DNA from: Ligustrum vulgare
Taxonomy: Eukaryota; Streptophyta; Magnoliopsida; Lamiales; Oleaceae
Length of the DNA: 64,000 nt
Reading direction: 5' to 3'
NCBI GenBank assembly: GCA_963555705.1
Contig: CAUVWQ010000007.1
Location: 434,001 to 498,000, forward strand
Every line of letters starts with the position of its first letter. The first letter of the stretch is position 1. Positions 35,565 to 49,430 of the stretch are shown here, piece after piece. The notes below the pieces were generated by a model, which saw only the letters and a program-made list of their open reading frames with translations, was not told the origin of the DNA and did no database searches. Made by a program: the position numbers and the translations under genes.

Positions 35565-36349
35565 TTCGTTTAAAATTCACCTCTACAATTTATATCGAGT
35601 GAATTAACGTTTGAAAATTGCTTAAGTGTTCACTTCGTTTAAAATTCACCTCTGTAATTTATATTGGAATGAATTAATGTTTGAAAATTGCTTAAGTGTT
35701 CACTTCATTTAAAATTCACCTCTGCAATTTATATTGGAGTAAATTAACGTTTGAAAATTGCTTAAGTGTTCACTTCGTTTAAAATTCACCTCTGCAATTT
35801 ATATTGTAGTGAATTAACGTTTGAAAATTGCTTAAGTGTTCACTTCGTTTAAAATTCACCTCTACAATTTATATCGAGTGAATTAACGTTTGAAAATTGC
35901 TTAAGTGTTCACTTCGTTTAAAATTCACCTCTGTAATTTATATTGGAATGAATTAAAGTTTGAAAATTGCTTAAGTGTTCACTTCATTTAAAATTCACCT
36001 CTGCAATTTATATTGGAGTAAATTAACGTTTGAAAATTGCTTAAGTGTTCACTTCGTTTAAAATTCACCTCTGCAATTTATATCGAGTGAATTAACGTTT
36101 GAAAATTGCTTAAGTGTTCACTTCGTTTAAAATTCACCTCTGCAATTTATATTGTAGTGAATTAACGTTTGAAAATTGCTTAAGTGTTCACTTCGTTTAA
36201 AATTCACCTCTGCAATTTATATTGGAGTAAATTAACGTTTGAAAATTGCTTAAGTGTTCACTTCGTTTAAAATTCACCTCTGCAATTTATATCGAGTGAA
36301 TTAACGTTTGAAAATTGCTTAAGTGTTCACTTCGTTTAAAATTCACTTC

Positions 36350-39300
36350 TGCAATTTATATTGTAGTGAATTAACGTTTGAAAATTGCTTAAGTGTTCAC
36401 TTCGTTTAAAATTCACCTCTACAATTTATATCAAGTGAATTAACATTTGAAAATTGCTTAAGTGTTCACTTCGTTTAAAATTCACATCTGTAATTTATAT
36501 TGGAATGAATTAACGTTTGAAAATTGCTTAAGTGTTCACTTCATTTAAAATTCACCTCTGCAATTTATATTGGAGTAAATTAACGTTTGAAAATTGCTTA
36601 AGTGTTCACTTCGTTTAAAATTCACCTCTGCAATTTATATGGAGTCAATTAACGTTTGAAAATTGCTTAAGTGTTCACTTCGTTTAAAATTCACCTCTGC
36701 AATTTATATTGTAGTGAATTAACGTTTGAAAATTGTTTAAGTGTTCACTTCGTTTAAAATTCACCTCTACAATTTATATCGAGTGAATTAACGTTTGAAA
36801 ATTGCTTAAGTGTTCACTTCGTTTAAAATTCACCTCTGTAATTTATATTGGAATGAATTAATGTTTGAAAATTGATTAAGTGTTCACTTCATTTAAAATT
36901 CACCTCTGCAATTTATATTGGAGTAAATTAACGTTTGAAAATTGCTTAAGTGTTCACTTCGTTTAAAATTCACCTCTGCAATTTATATTGTAGTGAATTA
37001 ACGTTTGAAAATTGCTTAAGTGTTCACTTCGTTTAAAATTCACCTCTACAATTTATATCGAGTGAATTAACGTTTGAAAATTGCTTAAGTGTTCACTTCG
37101 TTTAAAATTCACCTCTGTAATTTATATTGGAATGAATTAAAGTTTGAAAATTGCTTAAGTGTTCACTTCATTTAAAATTCACCTCTGCAATTTATATTGG
37201 AGTAAATTAACGTTTGAAAATTGCTTAAGTGTTCACTTCGTTTAAAATTCACCTCTGCAATTTATATCGAGTGAATTAACGTTTGAAAATTGCTTAAGTG
37301 TTCACTTCGTTTAAAATTCACCTCTGCAATTTATATTGTAGTGAATTAACGTTTGAAAATTGCTTAAGTGTTCACTTCGTTTAAAATTCACCTCTGCAAT
37401 TTATATTGGAGTAAATTAACGTTTGAAAATTGCTTAAGTGTTCACTTCGTTTAAAATTCACCTCTGCAATTTATATCGAGTGAATTAACGTTTGAAAATT
37501 GCTTAAGTGTTCACTTCGTTTAAAATTCACTTCTGCAATTTATATTGTAGTGAATTAACGTTTGAAAATTGCTTAAGTGTTCACTTCGTTTAAAATTCAC
37601 CTCTACAATTTATATCAAGTGAATTAACATTTGAAAATTGCTTAAGTGTTCACTTCGTTTAAAATTCACTTCTGTAATTTATATTGGAATGAATTAACGT
37701 TTGAAAATTGCTTAAGTGTTCACTTCATTTAAAATTCACCTCTGCAATTTATATTGGAGTAAATTAACGTTTGAAAATTGCTTAAGTGTTCACTTCGTTT
37801 AAAATTCACCTCTGCAATTTATATCGAGTGAATTAACGTTTGAAAATTGCTTAAGTGTTCACTTCGTTTAAAATTCACCTCTGCAATTTATATTGTAGTA
37901 AATTAACGTTTGAAAATTGCTTAAGTGTTCACTTCGTTTAAAATTCACCTCTACAATTTATATCGAGTGAATTAACGTTTGAAAATTACTTAAGTGTTCA
38001 CCTCGTTTAAAATTCACCTCTGTAATTTATATTGGAATGAATTAACGTTTGAAAATTGCTTAAGTGTTCACTTCATTTAAAATTCACCTCTGCAATTTAT
38101 ATTGGAGTAAATTAACGTTTGAAAATTGCTTAAGTGTTCACTTCATTTAAAATTCACCTCTGCAATTTATATTGGAGTAAATTAACGTTTGAAAATTGCT
38201 TAAGTGTTCACTTCGTTTAAAATTCATCTCTGCAATTTATATCGAGTGAATTAACGTTTGAAAATTGCTTAAGTGTTCACTTCGTTTAAAATTAACCTCT
38301 GCAATTTATATTGGAGTGAATTAACGTTTGAAAATTGTTTAAGTGTTCACTTCGTTTAAAATTCACCTCTACAATTTATATCGAGTGAATTAACGTTTGA
38401 AAATTGCTTAAGTGTTCACTTCGTTTAAAATTCACCTCTGTAATTTATATTGGAATGAATTAACGTCTTAAAATTGCTTAAGTGTTCACTTCATTTAAAA
38501 TTCACCTCTGCAATTTAAATTGGAGTAAATTAACGTTTGAAAATTACTTAAGTGTTCACTTCGTTTAAAATTCACCTCTGCAATTTATATTGGAGTGAAT
38601 TAACGTTTGAAAATTGCTTAAGTGTTCACTTCGTTTAAAATTCACCTCTACAATTTATATCGAGTGAATTAACGTTTGAAAATAGCTTAAGTGTTCACTT
38701 CGTTTAAAATTCACCTCTGTAATTTATATTGGAATGAATTAAAGTTTGAAAATTGCTTAAGTGTTCACTTCATTTAAAATTCACCTCTGCAATTTATATT
38801 GGAGTAAATTAACGTTTGAAAATTGCTTAAGTGTTCACTTCGTTTAAAATTCACCTCTGCAATTTATATCGAGTGAATTAACGTTTGAAAATTGCTTAAG
38901 TGTTCACTTCGTTTAAAATTCACCTCTGCAATTTATATTGTAGTGAATTAACGTTTGAAAATTGCTTAAGTGTTCACTTCGTTTAAAATTCACCTCTGCA
39001 ATTTATATTGGAGTAAATTAACGTTTGAAAATTGCTTAAGTGTTCACTTCGTTTAAAATTCACCTCTGCAATTTATATCGAGTGAATTAACGTTTGAAAA
39101 TTGCTTAAGTGTTCACTTCGTTTAAAATTCACCTCTGCAATTTATATTGTAGTGAATTAACGTTTGAAAATTGCTTAAGTGTTCACTTCGTTTAAAATTC
39201 ACCTCTACAATTTATATCGAGTGAATTAACATTTGAAAATTGCTTAAGTGTTCACTTCGTTTAAAATTTACTTCTGTAATTTATATTGGAATGAATTAAC

Positions 39301-40240
39301 GTTTGAAAATTGCTTAAGTGTTCACTTCATTTAAAATTCACCTCTGCAATTTATATTGGAGTAAATTAACGTTTGAAAATTGCTTAAGTGTTCACTTCGT
39401 TTAAAATTCACCTCTGCAATTTATATCGAGTGAATTAACGTTTGAAAATTGCTTAAGTGTTCACTTCGTTTAAAATTCACCTCTGCAATTTATATTGTAG
39501 TGAATTAACGTTTGAAAATTGCTTAAGTGTTCACTTCGTTTAAAATTCACCTCTACAATTTATATCGAGTGAATTAACGTTTGAAAATTGCTTAAGTGTT
39601 CACTTCGTTTAAAATTCACCTCTGTAATTTATATTGGAATGAATTAACGTTTGAAAATTGCTTAAGTGTTCACTTCATTTAAAATTCACCTCTGCAATTT
39701 ATATTGGAGTAAATTAACGTTTGAAAATTGCTTAAGTGTTCACTTCGTTTAAAATTCACCTCTGCAATTTATATTGTAGTGAATTAACGTTTGAAAATTG
39801 TTTAAGTGTTCACTTCGTTTAAAATTCACCTCTACAATTTATATCGAGTGAATTAACGTTTGAAAATTGCTTAAGTGTTCACTTCGTTTAAAATTCACCT
39901 CTGTAATTTATATTGGAATGAATTAACGTTTGAAAATTGCTTAAGTGTTCACTTCGTTTAAAATTCACCTCTGCAATTTATATCGAGTGAATTAACGTTT
40001 GAAAATTGCTTAAGTGTTCACTTCGTTTAAAATTCGCCTCTGTAATTTATATTGGAATGAATTAACGTTTGAAAATTGCTTAAGTGTTCAATTCGTTTAA
40101 AATTCATCTCTGCAATTTATATCGAGTGAATTAACGTTTGAAAATTGCTTAAGTGTTCACTTCGTTTAAAATTAACCTCTGCAATTTATATTGGAGTGAA
40201 TTAACGTTTGAAAATTGTTTAAGTGTTCACTTCGTTTAAA
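36350..40240 (+). repeat. 4249-bp duplication, copy 1
   Basis: This matches about 40600-44490 at an offset of exactly 4249 bp, or 61 units. Anchors are ATATCAAGTG (36431), CACATCTG, the GGAGTCAATT K unit, ATTGATTAAG near 36873, TTCACCTCG near 37996, ATTCATCTC, ATTAACCTC (38291), AATTTAAATT (38510) and AAAATAGC (38679). Confidence 0.88.
38510..38688 (+). repeat. AATTTAAATT-AAAATAGC module (one of seven)
   Basis: A D-type unit with AATTTAAATT followed by ATTACTTAAG, then A, then B with AAAATAGC, keeps an exact 169-bp marker spacing. Sites are 38510/38679, 42759/42928, 44639/44808, 46797/46966, 55564/55733, 57931/58100 and 60089/60258. An AATTTAAATT unit also opens the window (21) without the second marker. 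AAAATAGC occurs alone at 13337, 17097, 25451, 28236 and 31854. Confidence 0.9.
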
Positions 40241-40599
40241 ATTCACCTCTGGAATTTATATTGGAGTGAATTAACGTTTGAAAATTGTTTAAGTGTTCAC
40301 TTCGTTTAAAATTCACCTCTACAATTTATATCGAGTGAATTAACGTTTGAAAATTGCTTAAGTGTTCACTTCGTTTAAAATTCACCTCTGCAATTTATAT
40401 TGTAGTGAATTAACGTTTGAAAATTGCTTAAGTGTTCACTTCGTTTAAAATTCACCTCTGCAATTTATATTGTAGTGAATTAACGTTTGAAAATTGCTTA
40501 AGTGTTCACTTCGTTTAAAATTCACCTCTGCAATTTATATTGGAGTAAATTAACGTTTGAAAATTGCTTAAGTGTTCACTTCGTTTAAAATTCACCTCT

Positions 40600-43500
40600 G
40601 CAATTTATATTGTAGTGAATTAACGTTTGAAAATTGCTTAAGTGTTCACTTCGTTTAAAATTCACCTCTACAATTTATATCAAGTGAATTAACATTTGAA
40701 AATTGCTTAAGTGTTCACTTCGTTTAAAATTCACATCTGTAATTTATATTGGAATGAATTAACGTTTGAAAATTGCTTAAGTGTTCACTTCATTTAAAAT
40801 TCACCTCTGCAATTTATATTGGAGTAAATTAACGTTTGAAAATTGCTTAAGTGTTCACTTCGTTTAAAATTCACCTCTGCAATTTATATGGAGTCAATTA
40901 ACGTTTGAAAATTGCTTAAGTGTTCACTTCGTTTAAAATTCACCTCTGCAATTTATATTGTAGTGAATTAACGTTTGAAAATTGTTTAAGTGTTCACTTC
41001 GTTTAAAATTCACCTCTACAATTTATATCGAGTGAATTAACGTTTGAAAATTGCTTAAGTGTTCACTTCGTTTAAAATTCACCTCTGTAATTTATATTGG
41101 AATGAATTAATGTTTGAAAATTGATTAAGTGTTCACTTCATTTAAAATTCACCTCTGCAATTTATATTGGAGTAAATTAACGTTTGAAAATTGCTTAAGT
41201 GTTCACTTCGTTTAAAATTCACCTCTGCAATTTATATTGTAGTGAATTAACGTTTGAAAATTGCTTAAGTGTTCACTTCGTTTAAAATTCACCTCTACAA
41301 TTTATATCGAGTGAATTAACGTTTGAAAATTGCTTAAGTGTTCACTTCGTTTAAAATTCACCTCTGTAATTTATATTGGAATGAATTAAAGTTTGAAAAT
41401 TGCTTAAGTGTTCACTTCATTTAAAATTCACCTCTGCAATTTATATTGGAGTAAATTAACGTTTGAAAATTGCTTAAGTGTTCACTTCGTTTAAAATTCA
41501 CCTCTGCAATTTATATCGAGTGAATTAACGTTTGAAAATTGCTTAAGTGTTCACTTCGTTTAAAATTCACCTCTGCAATTTATATTGTAGTGAATTAACG
41601 TTTGAAAATTGCTTAAGTGTTCACTTCGTTTAAAATTCACCTCTGCAATTTATATTGGAGTAAATTAACGTTTGAAAATTGCTTAAGTGTTCACTTCGTT
41701 TAAAATTCACCTCTGCAATTTATATCGAGTGAATTAACGTTTGAAAATTGCTTAAGTGTTCACTTCGTTTAAAATTCACTTCTGCAATTTATATTGTAGT
41801 GAATTAACGTTTGAAAATTGCTTAAGTGTTCACTTCGTTTAAAATTCACCTCTACAATTTATATCAAGTGAATTAACATTTGAAAATTGCTTAAGTGTTC
41901 ACTTCGTTTAAAATTCACTTCTGTAATTTATATTGGAATGAATTAACGTTTGAAAATTGCTTAAGTGTTCACTTCATTTAAAATTCACCTCTGCAATTTA
42001 TATTGGAGTAAATTAACGTTTGAAAATTGCTTAAGTGTTCACTTCGTTTAAAATTCACCTCTGCAATTTATATCGAGTGAATTAACGTTTGAAAATTGCT
42101 TAAGTGTTCACTTCGTTTAAAATTCACCTCTGCAATTTATATTGTAGTAAATTAACGTTTGAAAATTGCTTAAGTGTTCACTTCGTTTAAAATTCACCTC
42201 TACAATTTATATCGAGTGAATTAACGTTTGAAAATTACTTAAGTGTTCACCTCGTTTAAAATTCACCTCTGTAATTTATATTGGAATGAATTAACGTTTG
42301 AAAATTGCTTAAGTGTTCACTTCATTTAAAATTCACCTCTGCAATTTATATTGGAGTAAATTAACGTTTGAAAATTGCTTAAGTGTTCACTTCATTTAAA
42401 ATTCACCTCTGCAATTTATATTGGAGTAAATTAACGTTTGAAAATTGCTTAAGTGTTCACTTCGTTTAAAATTCATCTCTGCAATTTATATCGAGTGAAT
42501 TAACGTTTGAAAATTGCTTAAGTGTTCACTTCGTTTAAAATTAACCTCTGCAATTTATATTGGAGTGAATTAACGTTTGAAAATTGTTTAAGTGTTCACT
42601 TCGTTTAAAATTCACCTCTACAATTTATATCGAGTGAATTAACGTTTGAAAATTGCTTAAGTGTTCACTTCGTTTAAAATTCACCTCTGTAATTTATATT
42701 GGAATGAATTAACGTCTTAAAATTGCTTAAGTGTTCACTTCATTTAAAATTCACCTCTGCAATTTAAATTGGAGTAAATTAACGTTTGAAAATTACTTAA
42801 GTGTTCACTTCGTTTAAAATTCACCTCTGCAATTTATATTGGAGTGAATTAACGTTTGAAAATTGCTTAAGTGTTCACTTCGTTTAAAATTCACCTCTAC
42901 AATTTATATCGAGTGAATTAACGTTTGAAAATAGCTTAAGTGTTCACTTCGTTTAAAATTCACCTCTGTAATTTATATTGGAATGAATTAAAGTTTGAAA
43001 ATTGCTTAAGTGTTCACTTCATTTAAAATTCACCTCTGCAATTTATATTGGAGTAAATTAACGTTTGAAAATTGCTTAAGTGTTCACTTCGTTTAAAATT
43101 CACCTCTGCAATTTATATCGAGTGAATTAACGTTTGAAAATTGCTTAAGTGTTCACTTCGTTTAAAATTCACCTCTGCAATTTATATTGTAGTGAATTAA
43201 CGTTTGAAAATTGCTTAAGTGTTCACTTCGTTTAAAATTCACCTCTGCAATTTATATTGGAGTAAATTAACGTTTGAAAATTGCTTAAGTGTTCACTTCG
43301 TTTAAAATTCACCTCTGCAATTTATATCGAGTGAATTAACGTTTGAAAATTGCTTAAGTGTTCACTTCGTTTAAAATTCACCTCTGCAATTTATATTGTA
43401 GTGAATTAACGTTTGAAAATTGCTTAAGTGTTCACTTCGTTTAAAATTCACCTCTACAATTTATATCGAGTGAATTAACATTTGAAAATTGCTTAAGTGT

Positions 43501-44490
43501 TCACTTCGTTTAAAATTTACTTCTGTAATTTATATTGGAATGAATTAACGTTTGAAAATTGCTTAAGTGTTCACTTCATTTAAAATTCACCTCTGCAATT
43601 TATATTGGAGTAAATTAACGTTTGAAAATTGCTTAAGTGTTCACTTCGTTTAAAATTCACCTCTGCAATTTATATCGAGTGAATTAACGTTTGAAAATTG
43701 CTTAAGTGTTCACTTCGTTTAAAATTCACCTCTGCAATTTATATTGTAGTGAATTAACGTTTGAAAATTGCTTAAGTGTTCACTTCGTTTAAAATTCACC
43801 TCTACAATTTATATCGAGTGAATTAACGTTTGAAAATTGCTTAAGTGTTCACTTCGTTTAAAATTCACCTCTGTAATTTATATTGGAATGAATTAACGTT
43901 TGAAAATTGCTTAAGTGTTCACTTCATTTAAAATTCACCTCTGCAATTTATATTGGAGTAAATTAACGTTTGAAAATTGCTTAAGTGTTCACTTCGTTTA
44001 AAATTCACCTCTGCAATTTATATTGTAGTGAATTAACGTTTGAAAATTGTTTAAGTGTTCACTTCGTTTAAAATTCACCTCTACAATTTATATCGAGTGA
44101 ATTAACGTTTGAAAATTGCTTAAGTGTTCACTTCGTTTAAAATTCACCTCTGTAATTTATATTGGAATGAATTAACGTTTGAAAATTGCTTAAGTGTTCA
44201 CTTCGTTTAAAATTCACCTCTGCAATTTATATCGAGTGAATTAACGTTTGAAAATTGCTTAAGTGTTCACTTCGTTTAAAATTCGCCTCTGTAATTTATA
44301 TTGGAATGAATTAACGTTTGAAAATTGCTTAAGTGTTCAATTCGTTTAAAATTCATCTCTGCAATTTATATCGAGTGAATTAACGTTTGAAAATTGCTTA
44401 AGTGTTCACTTCGTTTAAAATTAACCTCTGCAATTTATATTGGAGTGAATTAACGTTTGAAAATTGTTTAAGTGTTCACTTCGTTTAAAA
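40600..44490 (+). repeat. 4249-bp duplication, copy 2
   Basis: This is the second copy of 36350-40240. All private anchors recur in the same order, including ATTAACCTC at 42540, AATTTAAATT at 42759 and AAAATAGC at 42928. About 360 bp between the copies (40240-40600, containing I-B-E-E-D) lies outside the match. Confidence 0.88.
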
Positions 44491-45735
44491 TTCACCTCTA
44501 CAATTTATATCGAGTGAATTAACGTTTGAAAATTGCTTAAGTGTTCACTTCGTTTAAAATTCACCTCTGTAATTTATATTGGAATGAATTAACGTCTTAA
44601 AATTGCTTAAGTGTTCACTTCATTTAAAATTCACCTCTGCAATTTAAATTGGAGTAAATTAACGTTTGAAAATTACTTAAGTGTTCACTTCGTTTAAAAT
44701 TCACCTCTGCAATTTATATTGGAGTGAATTAACGTTTGAAAATTGCTTAAGTGTTCACTTCGTTTAAAATTCACCTCTACAATTTATATCGAGTGAATTA
44801 ACGTTTGAAAATAGCTTAAGTGTTCACTTCGTTTAAAATTCACCTCTGTAATTTATATTGGAATGAATTAAAGTTTGAAAATTGCTTAAGTGTTCACTTC
44901 ATTTAAAATTCACCTCTGCAATTTATATTGGAGTAAATTAACGTTTGAAAATTGCTTAAGTGTTCACTTCGTTTAAAATTCACCTCTGCAATTTATATCG
45001 AGTGAATTAACGTTTGAAAATTGCTTAAGTGTTCACTTCGTTTAAAATTCACCTCTGCAATTTATATTGTAGTGAATTAACGTTTGAAAATTGCTTAAGT
45101 GTTCACTTCGTTTAAAATTCACCTCTGCAATTTATATTGGAGTAAATTAACGTTTGAAAATTGCTTAAGTGTTCACTTCGTTTAAAATTCACCTCTGCAA
45201 TTTATATCGAGTGAATTAACGTTTGAAAATTGCTTAAGTGTTCACTTCGTTTAAAATTCACCTCTGCAATTTATATTGGAGTGAATTAACGTTTGAAAAT
45301 TGTTTAAGTGTTCACTTCGTTTAAAATTCACCTCTACAATTTATATCGAGTGAATTAACGTTTGAAAATTGCTTAAGTGTTCACTTCGTTTAAAATTCAC
45401 CTCTGTAATTTATATTGGAATGAATTAACGTTTGAAAATTGCTTAAGTGTTCACTTCGTTTAAAATTCACCTCTGCAATTTATATCGAGTGAATTAACGT
45501 TTGAAAATTGCTTAAGTGTTCACTACGTTTAAAATTCGCCTCTGTAATTTATATTGGAATGAATTAACGTTTGAAAATTGCTTAAGTGTTCAATTCGTTT
45601 AAAATTCACCTCTGTAATTTATATTGGAATGAATTAACGTTTGAAAATTGCTTAAGTGTTCACTTCTTTTAAAATTCACCTCTGCAATTTATATTGGAGT
45701 AAATTAACGTTTGAAAATTGCTTAAGTGTTCACTT
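43650..45735 (+). repeat. 2158-bp tandem HOR, copy 1
   Basis: This is a 31-unit period. ATTCATCTC (44351), AATTTAAATT (44639), AAAATAGC (44808), CACTACGTTT (45521) and CTTCTTTT near 45664 each recur 2158 bp downstream. The part from 44340 to 45275 also matches 42460-43395 at 1880 bp, so three copies of this module stand in a row with different spacings. Confidence 0.86.
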
Positions 45736-45807
45736 CGTTTAAAATTCACCTCTACAATTTATATCGAGTGAATTAACGTTTGAAAATTGCTTAAGTGTTC
45801 ACTACGT

Positions 45808-47893
45808 TTAAAATTCACCTCTGCAATTTATATCGAGTGAATTAACGTTTGAAAATTGCTTAAGTGTTCACTTCGTTTAAAATTCACCTCTGCAATTTAT
45901 ATTGTAGTGAATTAACGTTTGAAAATTGCTTAAGTGTTCACTTCGTTTAAAATTCACCTCTACAATTTATATCGAGTGAATTAACGTTTGAAAATTGCTT
46001 AAGTGTTCACTTCGTTTAAAATTCACCTCTGTAATTTATATTGGAATGAATTAACGTTTGAAAATTGCTTAAGTGTTCACTTCATTTAAAATTCACCTCT
46101 GCAATTTATATTGGAGTAAATTAACGTTTGAAAATTGCTTAAGTGTTCACTTCGTTTAAAATTCACCTCTGCAATTTATATTGTAGTGAATTAACGTTTG
46201 AAAATTGTTTAAGTGTTCACTTCGTTTAAAATTCACCTCTACAATTTATATCGAGTGAATTAACGTTTGAAAATTGCTTAAGTGTTCACTTCGTTTAAAA
46301 TTCACCTCTGTAATTTATATTGGAATGAATTAACGTTTGAAAATTGCTTAAGTGTTCACTTCGTTTAAAATTCACCTCTGCAATTTATATCGAGTGAATT
46401 AACGTTTGAAAATTGCTTAAGTGTTCACTTCGTTTAAAATTCGCCTCTGTAATTTATATTGGAATGAATTAACGTTTGAAAATTGCTTAAGTGTTCAATT
46501 CGTTTAAAATTCATCTCTGCAATTTATATCGAGTGAATTAACGTTTGAAAATTGCTTAAGTGTTCACTTCGTTTAAAATTAACCTCTGCAATTTATATTG
46601 GAGTGAATTAACGTTTGAAAATTGTTTAAGTGTTCACTTCGTTTAAAATTCACCTCTACAATTTATATCGAGTGAATTAACGTTTGAAAATTGCTTAAGT
46701 GTTCACTTCGTTTAAAATTCACCTCTGTAATTTATATTGGAATGAATTAACGTCTTAAAATTGCTTAAGTGTTCACTTCATTTAAAATTCACCTCTGCAA
46801 TTTAAATTGGAGTAAATTAACGTTTGAAAATTACTTAAGTGTTCACTTCGTTTAAAATTCACCTCTGCAATTTATATTGGAGTGAATTAACGTTTGAAAA
46901 TTGCTTAAGTGTTCACTTCGTTTAAAATTCACCTCTACAATTTATATCGAGTGAATTAACGTTTGAAAATAGCTTAAGTGTTCACTTCGTTTAAAATTCA
47001 CCTCTGTAATTTATATTGGAATGAATTAAAGTTTGAAAATTGCTTAAGTGTTCACTTCATTTAAAATTCACCTCTGCAATTTATATTGGAGTAAATTAAC
47101 GTTTGAAAATTGCTTAAGTGTTCACTTCGTTTAAAATTCACCTCTGCAATTTATATCGAGTGAATTAACGTTTGAAAATTGCTTAAGTGTTCACTTCGTT
47201 TAAAATTCACCTCTGCAATTTATATTGTAGTGAATTAACGTTTGAAAATTGCTTAAGTGTTCACTTCGTTTAAAATTCACCTCTGCAATTTATATTGGAG
47301 TAAATTAACGTTTGAAAATTGCTTAAGTGTTCACTTCGTTTAAAATTCACCTCTGCAATTTATATCGAGTGAATTAACGTTTGAAAATTGCTTAAGTGTT
47401 CACTTCGTTTAAAATTCACCTCTGCAATTTATATTGGAGTGAATTAACGTTTGAAAATTGTTTAAGTGTTCACTTCGTTTAAAATTCACCTCTACAATTT
47501 ATATCGAGTGAATTAACGTTTGAAAATTGCTTAAGTGTTCACTTCGTTTAAAATTCACCTCTGTAATTTATATTGGAATGAATTAACGTTTGAAAATTGC
47601 TTAAGTGTTCACTTCGTTTAAAATTCACCTCTGCAATTTATATCGAGTGAATTAACGTTTGAAAATTGCTTAAGTGTTCACTACGTTTAAAATTCGCCTC
47701 TGTAATTTATATTGGAATGAATTAACGTTTGAAAATTGCTTAAGTGTTCAATTCGTTTAAAATTCACCTCTGTAATTTATATTGGAATGAATTAACGTTT
47801 GAAAATTGCTTAAGTGTTCACTTCTTTTAAAATTCACCTCTGCAATTTATATTGGAGTAAATTAACGTTTGAAAATTGCTTAAGTGTTCACTT
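45808..47893 (+). repeat. 2158-bp tandem HOR, copy 2
   Basis: This is the second copy of 43650-45735, with ATTCATCTC at 46509, AATTTAAATT at 46797, AAAATAGC at 46966 and CTACGTTT at 47681. After 47893 the order switches to the A/J/G-rich block that carries TTAATTAA at 48137. Confidence 0.86.
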
Positions 47894-49430
47894 CGTTTAA
47901 AATTCACCTCTGCAATTTATATTGGAGTGAATTAACGTTTGAAAATTGCTTAAGTGTTCACTTCGTTTAAAATTCACCTCTGCAATTTATATTGAGTGAA
48001 TTAACATTTGAAAATTGCTTAAGTGTTCACTTCGTTTAAAATTCACCTCTGCAATTTATATTGTAGTGAATTAACGTTTGAAAATTGCTTAAGTGTTCAC
48101 TTCGTTTAAAATTCACCTCTGCAATTTATATTGGAGTTAATTAACGTTTGAAAATTACTTAAGTGTTCATTTCGTTTAAAATTCACCTCTACAATTTATA
48201 TTGAGTGAATTAACGTTTGAAAATTACTTAAGTGTTCACTTCGTTTAAAATTCACCTCTGCAATTTATATTGGAGTGAATTAACGTTTGAAGATTGTTTA
48301 AGTGTTCACTTCGTTTAAAATTCACCTCTACAACTTATATCGAGTGAATTAATGTTTGAAAATTGCTTAAGTGTTCACTTCGTTTAAAATTCACCTCTGC
48401 AATTTATATTGGAGTGAATTAACGTTTGAAAATTGCTGAAGTGTTCACTTCGTTTAAAATTCACCTCTGCAATTTATATTGGAGTGAATTAACGTTTAAA
48501 AATTGTTTAAGTGTTCACTTCGTTTAAAATTCACCTCTGCAATTTATATTGGAGTGAATTAACGTTTGAAAATTGTTTAAGTGTTCACTTCGTTTAAAAT
48601 TCACCTCTACAATTTATATCGAGTGAATTAACGTTTGAAAATTGCTTAAGTGTTCACTTCGTTTAAAATTCACCTCTGTAATTTATATTGGAATGAATTA
48701 ACGTTTGAAAATTGCTTAAGTGTTCACTTCATTTAAAATTCACCTCTGCAATTATATTGGAGTAAATTAACGTTTGAAAATTGCTTAAGTGTTCACTTCG
48801 TTTAAAATTCACCTCTGCAATTTATATTGGAGTGAATTAACGTTTGAAAATTGCTTAAGTGTTCACTTCGTTTAAAATTCACCTCTGCAATTTATATGGA
48901 GTGAATTAACGTTTGAAAATTGCTTAAGTGTTCACTTCGTTTAAAATTCACCTCTGCAATTTATATTGTAGTGAATTAACGTTTGAAAATTGCTTAAGTG
49001 TTCACTTCGTTTAAAATTCACCTCTGCAATTTATATTGGAGTGAATTAACGTTTGAAAATTACTTAAGTGTTCATTTCGTTTAAAATTCACCTCTGCAAT
49101 TTATATTGAGTGAATTAACGTTTGAAAATTACTTAAGTGTTCACTTCGTTTAAAATTCACCTCTGCAATTTATATTGGAGTGAATTAACGTTTGAAGATT
49201 GTTTAAGTGTTCACTTCGTTTAAAATTCACCTCTACAACTTATATCGAGTGAATTAACGTTTGAAAATTGCTTAAGTGTTCACTTCGTTTAAAATTCACC
49301 TCTGCAATTTATATTGGAGTGAATTAACGTTTGAAAATTGCTTAAGTGTTCACTTCGTTTAAAATTCACCTCAGAAATTTATATTGGAGTGAATTAACGT
49401 TTGAAAATTGTTTAAGTGTTCACTTCGTTT
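47560..49430 (+). repeat. Dispersed HOR block shared with 61.8-63.7 kb
   Basis: The unit order matches about 61830-63695 at 14267 bp. Anchors are TTAATTAA (48137 and 62404), TAATG in class G (48350 and 62617), CTGAAG, CGTTTAAAAATTG, the L and K units, and H (49373 and 63640). The same string is found at 2.1-3.4 kb and in part at 5.5-6.7 and 7.5-8.1 kb, so this module occurs at both ends of the window. Confidence 0.82.
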
